The notes under the pieces: generated by a model
What the model saw: the letters and a program-made list of their open reading frames with translations, nothing else
What the model was told of the DNA's origin: nothing
Databases searched by the model: none
Source: Xiphias gladius
Lineage: Eukaryota > Chordata > Actinopteri > Istiophoriformes > Xiphiidae
DNA length: 64,000 nucleotides
NCBI RefSeq assembly: GCF_016859285.1
Contig: NC_053406.1
Span: 7,619,001 to 7,683,000, forward strand
Reading direction: 5' to 3'
Position numbers and translations under genes: made by a program
In this document: piece after piece, positions 51,609-63,507 of the stretch
How positions within the stretch are numbered: position 1 is the stretch's first letter
Layout of the letters: every line of letters begins with the position of its first letter

Positions 51609-52248
51609 AAGGATGAAAATTCAGCAATACTATTAATAAATTTACTCCACACATCTCCAAAGTTAGAAAACATAGCTGTATTCATTCGTATTGATTCAGA
51701 GAGAAAAAAGGATTCGGCGGGTTCATCTATCCCGTCTCCCCTGTTTCCTGTATCCCTCTCAACAGGACAGTACAAGCCCGCAAACACTTAGCAAAGAACC
51801 GCCACCCTCCGCACGTCCTCGCCCTTCCCTGGTTCCGTCCGGTTTGTTTTGTATCCCTCTCCACTTCGCTCACTTGTTTGCGTCGTTAGTTTCATTTGAT
51901 CGTTGGACATTTTGCAGTGCCAGTCATTGCCTCCCCCTGACGGGAAGTTGCAGATCAAAACAGAAACAATGGCTGTGGGAGGCGTCCGACCTCCTTCTTT
52001 GCCGTATTTTCCCGATATCACATTAAACACACCATTAAGATTCGTGCATAAATTCAAAGCCAGCGCGACAACAAAACTGTCCCCCAGGTATGAACAGGGT
52101 TTCCCGGTGTATCTCTTATCGGTGAAGCCTCTGGTAAGCAGTGCGTCATCCTGGACTACTTGAATACGTACCGACAGTTTTGCCGCAGTTCCGTCTTACA
52201 AATGTGTACAGACAACTTGTAGGTTTGTAGAACAAGAAAGACTTTTAC

Positions 52249-52340
52249 CTGATAAAAGCTGAAGGAAGAGTGGCAGTCACGCCTCCCCCTGGGCACGCTC
52301 GATTTCAAAGAAAAAGAAAACACCGTATGGGCGGAGCTTG
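52249..52340 (-). promoter_or_regulatory. Candidate 5'-UTR exon / promoter of intact vwa5a
   Basis: On the minus strand a good donor (atcag|gtaaaag) at 52,247-52,249 can pair with the acceptor (tgcacag|gtacg) 5 nt before the ATG at 51,457. Surrounding sequence (51,700-52,340) has more CG dinucleotides than average. The 5' boundary is not defined. Competing short frames here on both strands look fortuitous. Confidence 0.4.
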
Positions 52341-52840
52341 AAATTGCGCAATGTTCTGTTCCAAAAGCTTCTTGTTAGAAAACCATGTATCCGACTCCTG
52401 TATTTTCTCCAGAACTGCCTATGAAGCGCGGCAAGACCCCATCTGCGGAAAAATAGTGTCTTTAAGTTGCAGCTGCTGCAATGGAAATCACAAAAATTCT
52501 GCTTCCTCTGCTAAATTGGAGCAGGCTGCACAAAGTTTGTACTCACAATGCGTCTTCCAGCCCACGCACAAATGCCCGACAGATGTGTTATTGACAGCAG
52601 GGTAACTGTATCCTTCCTTTCCTCCCCTGCAAAAATTACACTCACAGACACACACCTGGAATCTAATATCCCCTCCAAGAGAATGAGTGCATTTTTAGTG
52701 TACTTTGATATTTGTTTTTGATATTTATATCTTATGGTAAGTGTGTTTTTGGTGTAGGTGGCTGGTATTTAATATAAGAAGACAGTGTGATTTTCTACAT
52801 ACTTAAGTATACTGTATGCCATGCAGGAACAACATAACAA

Positions 52841-52844
<4 letters not shown>

Positions 52845-52882
<38 letters not shown>
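52845..52882. repeat. (AT)n tract at left edge of tandem unit 1
   Basis: About 19 AT dinucleotides, followed by GCTGATTT, the same junction seen at 54,125. Confidence 0.9.
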
Positions 52883-52884
<2 letters not shown>

Positions 52885-54092
52885 TGATTTAAAGTCATAC
52901 TGTAATTTGTTTTTTCTAAGACACTTCTAATATACAAAATAATAATACTAATAACAATAAAAATAATTTTGAGAGAGTTTAACATTTAATTGTCATTATT
53001 CCTGTGGCTCTCAGTTGATCTACAAAAGTATTTTCTCAGAATGTTTGTGAACATAACCAAGGATGTGTTGAGGAATATGTCCTTGCCAGAGAGTTTAAAA
53101 CTGTGTGCAGCCTGAGGGCAAGATGTCAGCTGATGTGTGAGGTTCATCTCCAGGCACAAACAGTTCTGGAGTGCAATGTGACTTAGACTCATCCATCCCT
53201 AAAGATTACAAAGAAGCAGTAACCTCTGGTTGGTTAGTTTAAAAAAAAAAATCCCAGTTCAAGCAGGCAGTTCTTAAACTTGGTCAAATGGTCTGACAGC
53301 TCAGGGTTTGCATGTATACCTGGTGTCACACAGTGTGTAGCAGGTGTGTAGTCTTTAAGTAATACATTAATGCTCATGTCGTTTATTTGCTTAGACACAA
53401 ATTGACATCAAAGACATAATTTACTGGATTTATTTCAAGTATTTAGTGCTGTTCTGAAAAGTTTTGACAATAATAAAACCAAAAAAGTTAGCAATGTGAA
53501 AGACCAATAAACAGGAAAAAGAAAACCCACAAAAAAAATCATCAGAATACTTAATACTGAGGACACTCGGGCAGAGAAAGACAGAGTGTAGGGCACCAGA
53601 GAGGCTGGAACAGAAGTCACCTGAACACCGGCACCCTCACTCCCTCCACTTCCTGTGAATAAGTTAGACAGACACTAACTTATTAGTGTCTGTCCAATCA
53701 CATTACATTACATTTCAGCATCCAAGCTAAATAATAGCTACCAGTGTAACTAAAAAAAGACCAGTCTCCAGCCATGCTAGAGCCATGCTTCGCTGACAGC
53801 TCTTTGCCTGGTTCTTTATTGGCAGATAGCAGACCACAGCAGTTCACCATCATGCCAGTTCAGCAGGTAGCAAAGTCAAGGCAGTTACTGTTTTAACAAA
53901 AAAGGAAAAGAGAATTCAATTCTGTACATGCCATGCTACCAACACACCTCAAAACAACAACTGGACATGTTATGAAAGTACATATATTTGTTTTAATTTC
54001 CTAAAACTATTCTTTCATATAAGTATAAGTAGCTGCATTCAAGTGCACAGTGGTTTATAAGATAAGTTTTCGCTTCTTAGATAAGCAGAAAT
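52883..54092. repeat. Tandem duplication unit 1 (about 1,210 bp)
   Basis: Repeats at 54,125-55,334 with a constant offset of 1,242 bp. I noticed a single base difference (gagagttta versus gagagtgta at 53,095/54,337). The units are separated by an AT tract flanked by CAGC and GCTG. Each unit contains vwa5a-like exon fragments. Confidence 0.95.
53559..53850 (-). pseudogene. vwa5a-like fragment C (exon 1 plus part of exon 4)
   Basis: Exon-1 homologue at 53,808-53,850 reads MVNCCGLLSANKEP(G), closer to the mammalian start than copies A or B, but followed by a GC instead of a GT donor. Exon-4 homologue at 53,559-53,652 reads SEGAGVQVTSVPASLVPYTL and stops abruptly at the position where the intact exon continues with SPRQIS. 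Exons 2-3 and everything downstream of exon 4 are missing. The usual acceptor before the ATG is not apparent. This is the remnant of a third family member. Confidence 0.8.
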
Positions 54093-54096
54093 CAGC

Positions 54097-54124
54097 ATAT
54101 ATATATATATATATATATATATAT
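54097..54124. repeat. (AT)n tract between the tandem units
   Basis: About 14 AT dinucleotides bounded by CAGC on the left and GCTG on the right, forming a small palindrome exactly at the duplication junction. Confidence 0.9.
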
Positions 54125-55334
54125 GCTGATTTAAAGTCATACTGTAATTTGTTTTTTCTAAGACACTTCTAATATACAAAATAATAATACTAATAACAAT
54201 AAAAATAATTTTGAGAGAGTTTAACATTTAATTGTCATTATTCCTGTGGCTCTCAGTTGATCTACAAAAGTATTTTCTCAGAATGTTTGTGAACATAACC
54301 AAGGATGTGTTGAGGAATATGTCCTTGCCAGAGAGTGTAAAACTGTGTGCAGCCTGAGGGCAAGATGTCAGCTGATGTGTGAGGTTCATCTCCAGGCACA
54401 AACAGTTCTGGAGTGCAATGTGACTTAGACTCATCCATCCCTAAAGATTACAAAGAAGCAGTAACCTCTGGTTGGTTAGTTTAAAAAAAAAAATCCCAGT
54501 TCAAGCAGGCAGTTCTTAAACTTGGTCAAATGGTCTGACAGCTCAGGGTTTGCATGTATACCTGGTGTCACACAGTGTGTAGCAGGTGTGTAGTCTTTAA
54601 GTAATACATTAATGCTCATGTCGTTTATTTGCTTAGACACAAATTGACATCAAAGACATAATTTACTGGATTTATTTCAAGTATTTAGTGCTGTTCTGAA
54701 AAGTTTTGACAATAATAAAACCAAAAAAGTTAGCAATGTGAAAGACCAATAAACAGGAAAAAGAAAACCCACAAAAAAAATCATCAGAATACTTAATACT
54801 GAGGACACTCGGGCAGAGAAAGACAGAGTGTAGGGCACCAGAGAGGCTGGAACAGAAGTCACCTGAACACCGGCACCCTCACTCCCTCCACTTCCTGTGA
54901 ATAAGTTAGACAGACACTAACTTATTAGTGTCTGTCCAATCACATTACATTACATTTCAGCATCCAAGCTAAATAATAGCTACCAGTGTAACTAAAAAAA
55001 GACCAGTCTCCAGCCATGCTAGAGCCATGCTTCGCTGACAGCTCTTTGCCTGGTTCTTTATTGGCAGATAGCAGACCACAGCAGTTCACCATCATGCCAG
55101 TTCAGCAGGTAGCAAAGTCAAGGCAGTTACTGTTTTAACAAAAAAGGAAAAGAGAATTCAATTCTGTACATGCCATGCTACCAACACACCTCAAAACAAC
55201 AACTGGACATGTTATGAAAGTACATATATTTGTTTTAATTTCCTAAAACTATTCTTTCATATAAGTATAAGTAGCTGCATTCAAGTGCACAGTGGTTTAT
55301 AAGATAAGTTTTCGCTTCTTAGATAAGCAGAAAT
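54125..55334. repeat. Tandem duplication unit 2 (about 1,210 bp)
   Basis: Second copy of 52,883-54,092. The homology ends at 'ataagcagaaat', after which unique sequence begins. Confidence 0.95.
54801..55092 (-). pseudogene. vwa5a-like fragment D (duplicate of fragment C)
   Basis: Same content as fragment C, shifted by 1,242 bp: exon-1 homologue 55,050-55,092 and exon-4 homologue 54,801-54,894. It arose with the tandem duplication rather than as an independent gene copy. Confidence 0.8.
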
Positions 55335-58300
55335 GATGGAGCGTTAGTTTCAATGGAGAGTCGGTAGAAAACTGTCTTTTGTAAAGATGGAAGTTGTGAC
55401 ACTACTGAAGAAAATCTGGTCAAAAGCAGAACACTTCGCCTGGTGTAGAATAAACCTGCAATACTGCATACAGTAGGTTTAACAACTTACCAATAGACAT
55501 CCTCACCTATACACTACTGGAAGCTATACAGTCAATGAAGGTTATTTTTAACGTATATTCCATGGGCACAATGCATCAGATGTACACGTTTACGCAGAAA
55601 TTGTACCCTGCGCAGGAAGAGGGATGTCAAACACGGAAGGCTTCTTGCTGAGTGTATGGTTTGAGCGTCTTCATGACAGATGGCCTTTCCTGTCACTTGC
55701 CTTTATCTATCTACCACTGACCATTTCCCAAACCTACTCACTGGCTCTTCACTGATCAATTGTTGGTTAAAATCACATTTGTGGATGAAGTCAAGTTATT
55801 CCACGCTAAAACCTAGAGTCTGATTAGTTCAGCCATTCATATGATGAACTACTGATAACCACTGATTCACTGCACAGCAACACTTCTTTCTGTTGTGGGA
55901 GGGGCTCAGAATGTGATCGAGCCTTTCTATCATGCCTGACACATTACTGTACTACACACACTCTACACTATTACACAGGTGGATTATGGCCTATTGCAAA
56001 GGCTCTTTAGCTTCTTTATCTCAGCTTCCCAAATTAAAAAAAGTACCCAAATACAAAAAAAAACAAAAAAACAAAAGTTGTTTTATTAAAAAAGTCCCAG
56101 CAGGGTACAGCCGCAGGACAAACAAGAGCATACAAAGTAGTGGTTGTAACTTGCCTGTACACAGACATTTTCAAGCTCCCAAATTTTTTATTGATAAAGT
56201 TTGGACTTACAAGTTCTTCCTTTGTAGATTTGCTGCACAGTAAAAGTAAACATTGAATTTTGTTTTGGTGTAAGAGTTGGTTTAATTCCTGGCATTTGAG
56301 TTTAATTTGAGTATTTCTGTCTATCCTTGCCTGTCACCTGACATGTATTTTCCATCCTCTGATATGGTGTGAGGGTAATTTGCAAGCATTCATGAGCTGA
56401 CGGCATCAGCGCCGTATGGGCATAAAACAGTCCAGCCCCTACAATTGTTAAAAAGCCTGCATCATTCAGTAGTTTAGAGGTCAAATGGTGTTGATAGCTA
56501 TCACAGGGTGAGACCAGCAAAGAGAAGGGACGTAACTACCCTAATCAGGGCCTTCATTATCAGTGTTGTATAGAGAGAGTTCTGCAGTCTCTCATGACTG
56601 CATTAATGCTTCTACACACAAAAAAACATCAGTAGCTTCTCTTAGTAGAATATAAAGAGTACACACCCAGATTTCTGGCTGAGGAGATGGTAAAGCAACA
56701 AGAGTACCTATCATAATATTTACTGTATGCAGTTGATGTGATAGACTGAAATCTGATAGTGGTAAAACGGAGTCAAGAGAATCTTCTGGCTAAAGCAAAA
56801 CCATTTTGACAAACTCTCAGCACAGAAAAAAAAAACTGGGTTACCTTACTGCAGGTGAACAGGAAACACTAACCTCACCTGCAGATGTCTTCAAATAAAT
56901 TGGGAGGTTTAGCAAAATGGTTTCCCCTCAGGATGTTCTCTCTGCAACTATGTGCAGGGAAAGATGTTTTTACCCATCTTTCCCTGACTCTGTAGGTCTG
57001 TGGTCAAGCCCCCCACTGATCTGCTTTCACTCTCTGAACAAACTTTTTTTTATAGTTTGCCAAGGAGTTGCATTGAGACATAGACACAACTATAGTAACA
57101 AAACTTTCCTATTGTCTCTTTGTTTCTCTTTCACCCCTTAACTGAAACATGATCAAATATTTTTGCTCTGGAAAACTAGTTTATCCCTTAAAGGTAGTTG
57201 AGAAACAGCAAAACCCTTGAAACAACAGAAGACCAAGGCGGAAAAATACCCCATTCATTCAATTCATCTCCTTTTACCACATTCAGTCCCACAAACTGAA
57301 GTTTAACACTGTCCCTAGCGTTGGCTAGCAACTGATGCCCCTCTTTGCATTACCATTAGAAATGTGGGTAACTAGGAGAGACGAAGGGGTTGTAGTGTTT
57401 GCAGCCGGGAAAAGCAGTGTTTTTTGGTGTTGTTGGGAAAAGCGAGAGTGATGGAGAGAGAGAGAGGGCAGGGGGGTTGGGGTAGGCCTAAGTTGAACAC
57501 CCTGGCTGGTAATATATGCGGCCCTATTGTGGCAAATCAATGCACCGTGCAATAATGGGGGGTAAGGGGGGGCACAAGGCTGCAGGGGAGCTATGACGGG
57601 ATGTCCTCTGCCTCATGGTGTGCCCCCCTCGCTAAGAAACACACCCAAAACCCGCGAAGCGTCAATCAGACTCTCATCCGAGCTCAACAGAGTGCTTCTT
57701 CCATTCATATCTTGGTTGTTATTTTTGCAGAGGAGTCGGCCAGAGACGAGAGCCCAGGGACAGACAAGTGTGAAGACTCAATAATTTTTGTTACATGGCC
57801 AAGAACGCTCTGATACCAGACACAGTTTCCTCTGGTCACACGTTGTGGTGATCTACGTTGTTATATGCATGTACGTGTGTGGTGTTCCTGTGCACTGTGA
57901 CTGTGACGTCTCTGCTAAATGCGTGTCTGAGCAAAGTCTAAAGAGAAAGAGTCCTGCCGGAGTAACTGAGGTGAGAACGTTTTTATTTTGTGTTGAAATT
58001 CTTAGATTATAAGTACAACTTTAGGGAAATGTTTGTAGTTGCCTGGTAATATATGAACCAGGATTAAAAAATAAACAGTACAGCATTCACTAATTTGTGA
58101 CCTTAAAAAATTAGGCATTCTTAGTTGACATTATTGCAGTGTGATGAAGGAGGAAGTTTGGTGCAAAGGTTTGCTCTAGTTAATATACTGTGCTTACATG
58201 CATCAGTCTGATGAAGGGCAAACTAAGCAAAAGATGATGAGAAGTTGCTTAAAGTGTGTATAACACAAGTTGCACAGGTTAAAGATGTTAAAAACATAAA

Positions 58301-59139
58301 AATGTCATCAATAATCACTGTACAAGTATCAGACCTTGCATCATTCCTGCAGAATGAGTGAATGGGGGAGTCTTTGTGCTCTCGATTTAAGAGACAACGC
58401 CAATCAATTAAGACTTATTTGCTGAATGGAGGCTGTCAGAGTGGAGGGAGCAGTTGTTTGTAGGCCTCATGCTTTGTTTCTGCGTCTCCCTTGTGAAAGC
58501 ACAGACTAAGAGAACAAAACCAAAGTATTGTATCTGAATAAAGTGGTCAAGGAACAATAGGAGCCTCTGTACAGACAAAGCTGAGAAAAATGTGAGAGGA
58601 GGTTTAAGGAGTGGGTGACAGAAAAGGACACATAGATGACTGGCACAGACTGATCCAATCAGCACAAAACTTTACTGAACAATAGGGGTCATGTTGATTC
58701 ATATCCGTCCATTTAGCAAACAGAAATTGCATTTTATGTGACAAATTCATGAATCCTTAAAGAACTCTTTCGGTAATGTTGGTTCGGCTCAGCTGAATGA
58801 TTTGCAGTATTTGAACTAACAATGTTTTCAACAGGCCTCTATAGCAGGCAAGGCAACAGCTTCAAAAATAACAAAACATTCACAAAAAAGCTTAAATCGT
58901 GACATTAGATTTATTGAAGCTTTATGCTAGTCAATATTTTTAGATGGAAAATGGATAAAAAGACTATGTGTAATCTGACAGGTGTTGCTTGGCAAAAGCC
59001 CACAGATCACCGGACTCTGCAGTTCCCATCAGCTATACAGAGCATTTTAGCATCTGTTTAGGTCTATACCAGGTGCCATGTCTATTAAATCAAATTGGAT
59101 TTTGTATTGCAAATGACTGCATAGTTTTATTTTATGCAG
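55335..59139. other. Intergenic region between the vwa5a cluster and vwa7-like gene
   Basis: Mostly AT-rich. 57,450-57,800 is richer in GC. A donor-like site (gag|gtgaga at about 57,970) could end an untranslated first exon of the downstream plus-strand gene, pairing with the acceptor at 59,138-59,139. No protein-coding frame with domain content is seen; the 103-codon frame at 55,932 is Lys-rich and unconvincing. Confidence 0.45.
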
Positions 59140-59164
59140 ATGTGACCTACTCAGCCTATCTCTA

Positions 59165-62100
59165 ATGTCAAAGGGCAGAAGACGAATCTGGGAAGGGAGT
59201 GAGAAGCAGATGTGCTGGTTTATTCTCGCTTACCTCCTCCTCTTGGCTTTGCCATGCATGGGCTTCCTCCCCAACTTTTGGTCTCGAGTGTTAACGCTGT
59301 CCTGGGACTCACACACGCACCAGTACATCACAGAGCAGGCCATTCTCAATGTCACCCTGGAGACTCTGAAGGGCATCAAAAAACACCAGGGAAACCATGC
59401 AGAGGAACAGGTAAGATGATGTTTGCAGTCAGGATATTTACTGCACATGCAGTATAAAACACAGTTTTACCAAAGGCCTACTTTTGGTTTACATATTTCA
59501 TTAAATCATATCAGATATCATTGAGATCAGTACTGAAGTGAGCCAACATCACTGGCTGATCATTTATTTTGCATAAAGGAGTTAATGAAAGCTGTATTAA
59601 AAAAATGTTCACATTATCCATGTGCACAGAGCTGTATCTCATTCCAATGATGGTAAAAAATCCACCTGTATCTCTCCCAGACCAGACTAGGCCGAGGCTT
59701 CTGGAGAGCTGTGGGAGAAGTGGTGAAGTCCAATGCTGCCATGGACTTCCTGAGCTCCACCAGGTCCGATCCAGTGTACCACTTTGATTCAGAGCGTGTG
59801 GACAGCGCCATGGTGGTGTTACGGCAGTTCTGGACTCAGACTCTGCTCTCAGTACGAGCCAAGGAGTACCAAAGTGCTCGTCATAGCTTGGGCCAGCTAT
59901 TTCACTCCCTGCAGGTACACAGTGGCACTGTAATTAAGACACAGACGACAAAAGATAATTGTGATATACTGTAACAATGGTAATAAGTTAATTAAATAAT
60001 TAAATGGTAATAAATACTGCATTACTTATAAACAATACTGTTTTACAATTTAGGAACAATCTTCTTGAGGATTCATACATACACAAAGTACAATAGCAGT
60101 TTTCAATGCAGAAGCAAAACAGTTTGTAACACGGGACTTACGATGTTTAACACTTGTCTGTTAACAAAGAAAGACAGGACAGGATCAAGAGCACTAGCAA
60201 GGATTTTGCTTTCGATATCCTCATCCAATATGTGCAGGACAAAAAAAAAAAAAAACATATGTAAAGCATTGTCTTTTAAACATGTGTTATGCCAGGACTT
60301 CTACAGCCACAGTAACTGGGTGGAGATGGGCCAGTACTCCATATACCTCCACCTGCTGCAGCCAGAGGAGCCTGCCATCCCTGTGGCTAGAGGTGAATCA
60401 TACCTTCACATCTGTGATTACACCACTGCCCACTTTATCAATTCAAAACATGATCCCGGGGCTGGAGGGTGATTCATTATTATTGGTTATCAGCTTTGAA
60501 TAGAATCCTATCATGATGATCTTATATAGGATCTCTTAACACAATTAGTTACTGAAGTTTCATAACAGTGGAACACAGTCCAGGTCTTTACACATTAGTT
60601 TGGTTATTTTATGTTTTATATGACCGCATAGGTTTGCCTAAGGGTGTCGATTGCGTATCGTGATTAATATCATGATAATCATCTGATTTCAACCATATCT
60701 CCCAGCACCAAGGGACACATGGCTTTTCCATTTGGGTTCCTCATAGGAAATACATTTATTTTGCTCCAGATCTAAATATAAGTCCAGATATGACTGCAGA
60801 AAAACAGGAATTTGTTTATCAAATAGAATTTGGGGCCTTTTTCAACAGTTGCTGTACATAAATTCATTTTAGAATTAAAATTATTCTTTTCATAGCTTGT
60901 AGAGTCTCTGCCTCTTTACAGGTACTTTTATCGTGATGTAATGCAGGCATTTTTATCTGTTGCAGTGTTTCATGATTATCAAAACCAACACAGATGATGA
61001 CCTTGACCACTGTAATGTTTTATTTTTCCTCTGGATGCTTGTTACAGTAAAACATTTGTCATCATTCATCTTCTGGCAGCAGGAATATGGACCCAAACGC
61101 AGACGCACAGGCAACGCAGCCGGAATTAAAGCTTAAAGCTAAACAAACTAGATGAGAGGTTGATAGTTTGTTAGTGGAGATGCAAAAGGGTCAGACAGGA
61201 ATAGAAACGTAGACATTCTGACAACTACATCAGTGGAAACTCTGACAACATATTGTATATACTGAGAATAATGGCCAATGAAAAACAGGTCTGCAGGCAA
61301 GTGGCTGATCAGGTGATGGGCAGAGGTGGGAAAACAGAACTAAGGGATAGGTGAGGTTTGAGGAGTTCAACACTTGAAGCCTACACTGTACTGGTAACAA
61401 TACTCACTTTTAGGTGAATAAGCTATACAGCATATCCTTAAATAAATAGATATCAGTCTCTAAATACATACTTTTCATCTTAAGAAAATTGTCATCACTT
61501 CAGAGAAAGACAAAGAAAATCAATAAAGCATTATGCTCCAAAAGTTGAGAACACAAATCCATTTGCACAAACGCTCAAAATAAATCCAACAATCTGAGGT
61601 GGAGCTTCAACGATTTGCTAATTCATTGATTTGTTGATTGACAGAAAATTAATTGGTAACTATTATGATAATCGATTAATTGTTTCAGCCATTTTTCAAG
61701 CAAAAGTGGCAAACATTCTCCTGTTCAAGCTTCTCAAATTTGACAGTTTGCTGTTTTTATTCATCATATACTGTATGACAGTAAATTGAACATCTGAATG
61801 TTTTAGACAGTCAGACAAAACAAACAAATTCAAGACATTACTGTGGCTTCTGAGAAAGTGTGAATGCCATTTTTTCACAATTTTTTTACTATGTCATAAT
61901 TATTAATTGCTTAACCGAAAAAAGAATCAGCAGATTCATCAACAATGAAAATAATCCCACATTGCCAGAATAATAGTCATCGTGACTCTACACACTTGTA
62001 TGTACATCTAACATGTCTCATCCTCACCATTAATGCCATGCCATTATGTAGGTACCATGCCACCATGTTTATGACCAATAGCACAGCGAAATTGCAATAC

Positions 62101-63507
62101 ATATGGATGCATATGTGCTATACCACACTGCTGTGCAGTGGTACGTTTTTGTACCATGGCCGAATCAATGTTACTATCACTCCATAGTGTTTGTGCCTTG
62201 GCCTTTTGACGTCTTGCATGGCCAGTACAACTGAATTAAATAAAATTTACAGGCAAATCTGACCAAAACAAATTTTCTTTTAACACAATGCATAGCAATG
62301 ACCACTGCCATGGTATTATTATTATTATCATTATTATTTATGTATGATGGTAAAACTGAAAATGCCATCCATTACATCACAGTACCATAGTACTTGACCT
62401 TGAACCTGAAAAGTGATTTGAAGCCTTTTCAAACACGTATTAACTCAGAAAGGTAGGCATTCCCTCTGTGACTAATAACTTGTCAGCTTACTTGTAAAGA
62501 AATATAGCTGTTGAATACTGTACCAAATCCCCACATAGTGAACCTGAGAGTGAAGAAAAGGCCTTCAATCCGAACAGTGAAGACTCAAACAAAGATGATA
62601 GCAGAGTATACGTTTTTTGAAAAAGGATGTACTGCTGCAGTACTGATTAGGAGCTTTAATGAGCCTCATTAACAATGACACACTAAACCGTTACGCTTTC
62701 TGTCCACAGAGGACACTCCTACCTGTATGGAGTGCTTCAGTGCCACTTGTCGAAACAACCTCCTGCCAAGACTTACACACACACAGCAAGACACCCAACT
62801 GCTCACCACTGGCTACTTCAGCACTTTCCCTCCAAAACCTCAGGGTATGCTAGTCCCATGTCAGCCTCGAGCAGCTGCAGTCCTGCCAAAAAAAAAAAAA
62901 AAGAAAAACCTCCAAACGAAAAACAAAGGAACAAGTAAATTCAAATCCAAAGTATTTTCTATATAGAGTGTTTGAATGGCTTTTTATTTTTCAGGTAAAT
63001 GTAGTCATGGAGGTATTCTGGACAGTGGCCGATATATGGGGGCTAAAGGGGGCATCAACAAGGACAGCACCTCACCCCTCTTCTCTCCGCACCATTACCT
63101 CCATGTGGAAGCTGCCACTTTGGCTACTGAGGCCACCCTGACTGTACTGAGAGACCTCAGAGACACTGTGGGTCACAAAGCCTTCCTCCGGTAAGTTTCA
63201 ACTCCTGTTACAATTGTATGAATAGAAAACATTGAATAATATATGTAGGCCAACAGCTTCCCAAATATTTTAAATAAGTTTCAGCTGCTGAGTGTATGTG
63301 GTATGACTTTATTTTCTTTCCAAACTCCCTTTGACAGGCTCTTCAGTGTGAAGCAGGCCCCTGCATTGGTATTTGTCATGGACACCACAGGCAGCATGTT
63401 TGAGGAGATCACTGCTGCTCGCCTCCGGGCTCACTCCATCATCCAGAGCCGAGCCAACAGCCCTCAGCAGCCTGGCACCTTTCTACTTGTGCCCTTCCAT
63501 GACCCAG
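59165..63507 (+). CDS. vwa7: VWA7-like secreted protein, N-terminal part (runs past window)
   Basis: Six exons with consistent phases: 59,165-59,410 (ATG in an exon whose acceptor ttatgcag is at 59,139); 59,681-59,914; 60,296-60,392; 62,710-62,844; 62,995-63,190; 63,338-63,507, giving 359 codons so far. Residues about 16-35 (CWFILAYLLLLALPCMGF) form a signal peptide. The next block, FLPNFWSRV...HQYITEQAILNVTL, and DFYSHSNWVEMG in exon 3, TGYFSTFPPKPQGKCSHGG across exons 4-5 and GGINKDSTSPLFSPHH in exon 5 match the order in mammalian VWA7 (G7c). The vWA domain opens in exon 6 with FVMDTTGSM (MIDAS Asp near residue 318), and the exon ends in LLVPFHDPG at a phase-1 donor. Cys pairs in exon 4 (TCMECFSATC) agree with the family. 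The rest of the vWA domain and C-terminus lie beyond 64,000. The function of VWA7 is not established; secretion is inferred from the signal peptide. No lesion was seen. A downstream Met at residue 16 is an alternative start. Teleosts may have more than one VWA7-like paralogue, so the exact orthologue is uncertain. Confidence 0.9.
60393..62709. other. vwa7-like intron 3 (2.3 kb)
   Basis: The intron between the DFYSHSNW exon and the Cys-rich exon. It contains an interspersed repeat (see 61,595-61,880) and a short ATT triplet run (62,317-62,337). Mammalian VWA7 is nearly collinear across this junction, so no exon seems to be missing inside it. Confidence 0.7.
61595..61880. mobile_element. Interspersed repeat in vwa7-like intron 3
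   Basis: Contains 'gacagaaaattaattggtaa' and 'gataatcgattaattgtttc', the signature of a non-coding repeat I recall as very frequent in fish genomes. Edges are approximate. Confidence 0.6.

Noticed and set aside
51691..52163. Overlapping 86-111-codon frames on both strands near the vwa5a promoter
   Set aside because: Likely due to raised GC content; the two strands compete and neither has a domain or splice structure.
52986..53192. 68-codon minus-strand frame, repeated at 54,228-54,434
   Set aside because: Duplicated together with the 1.2-kb tandem unit; no family resemblance and no vwa5a homology, so duplication alone explains its persistence.
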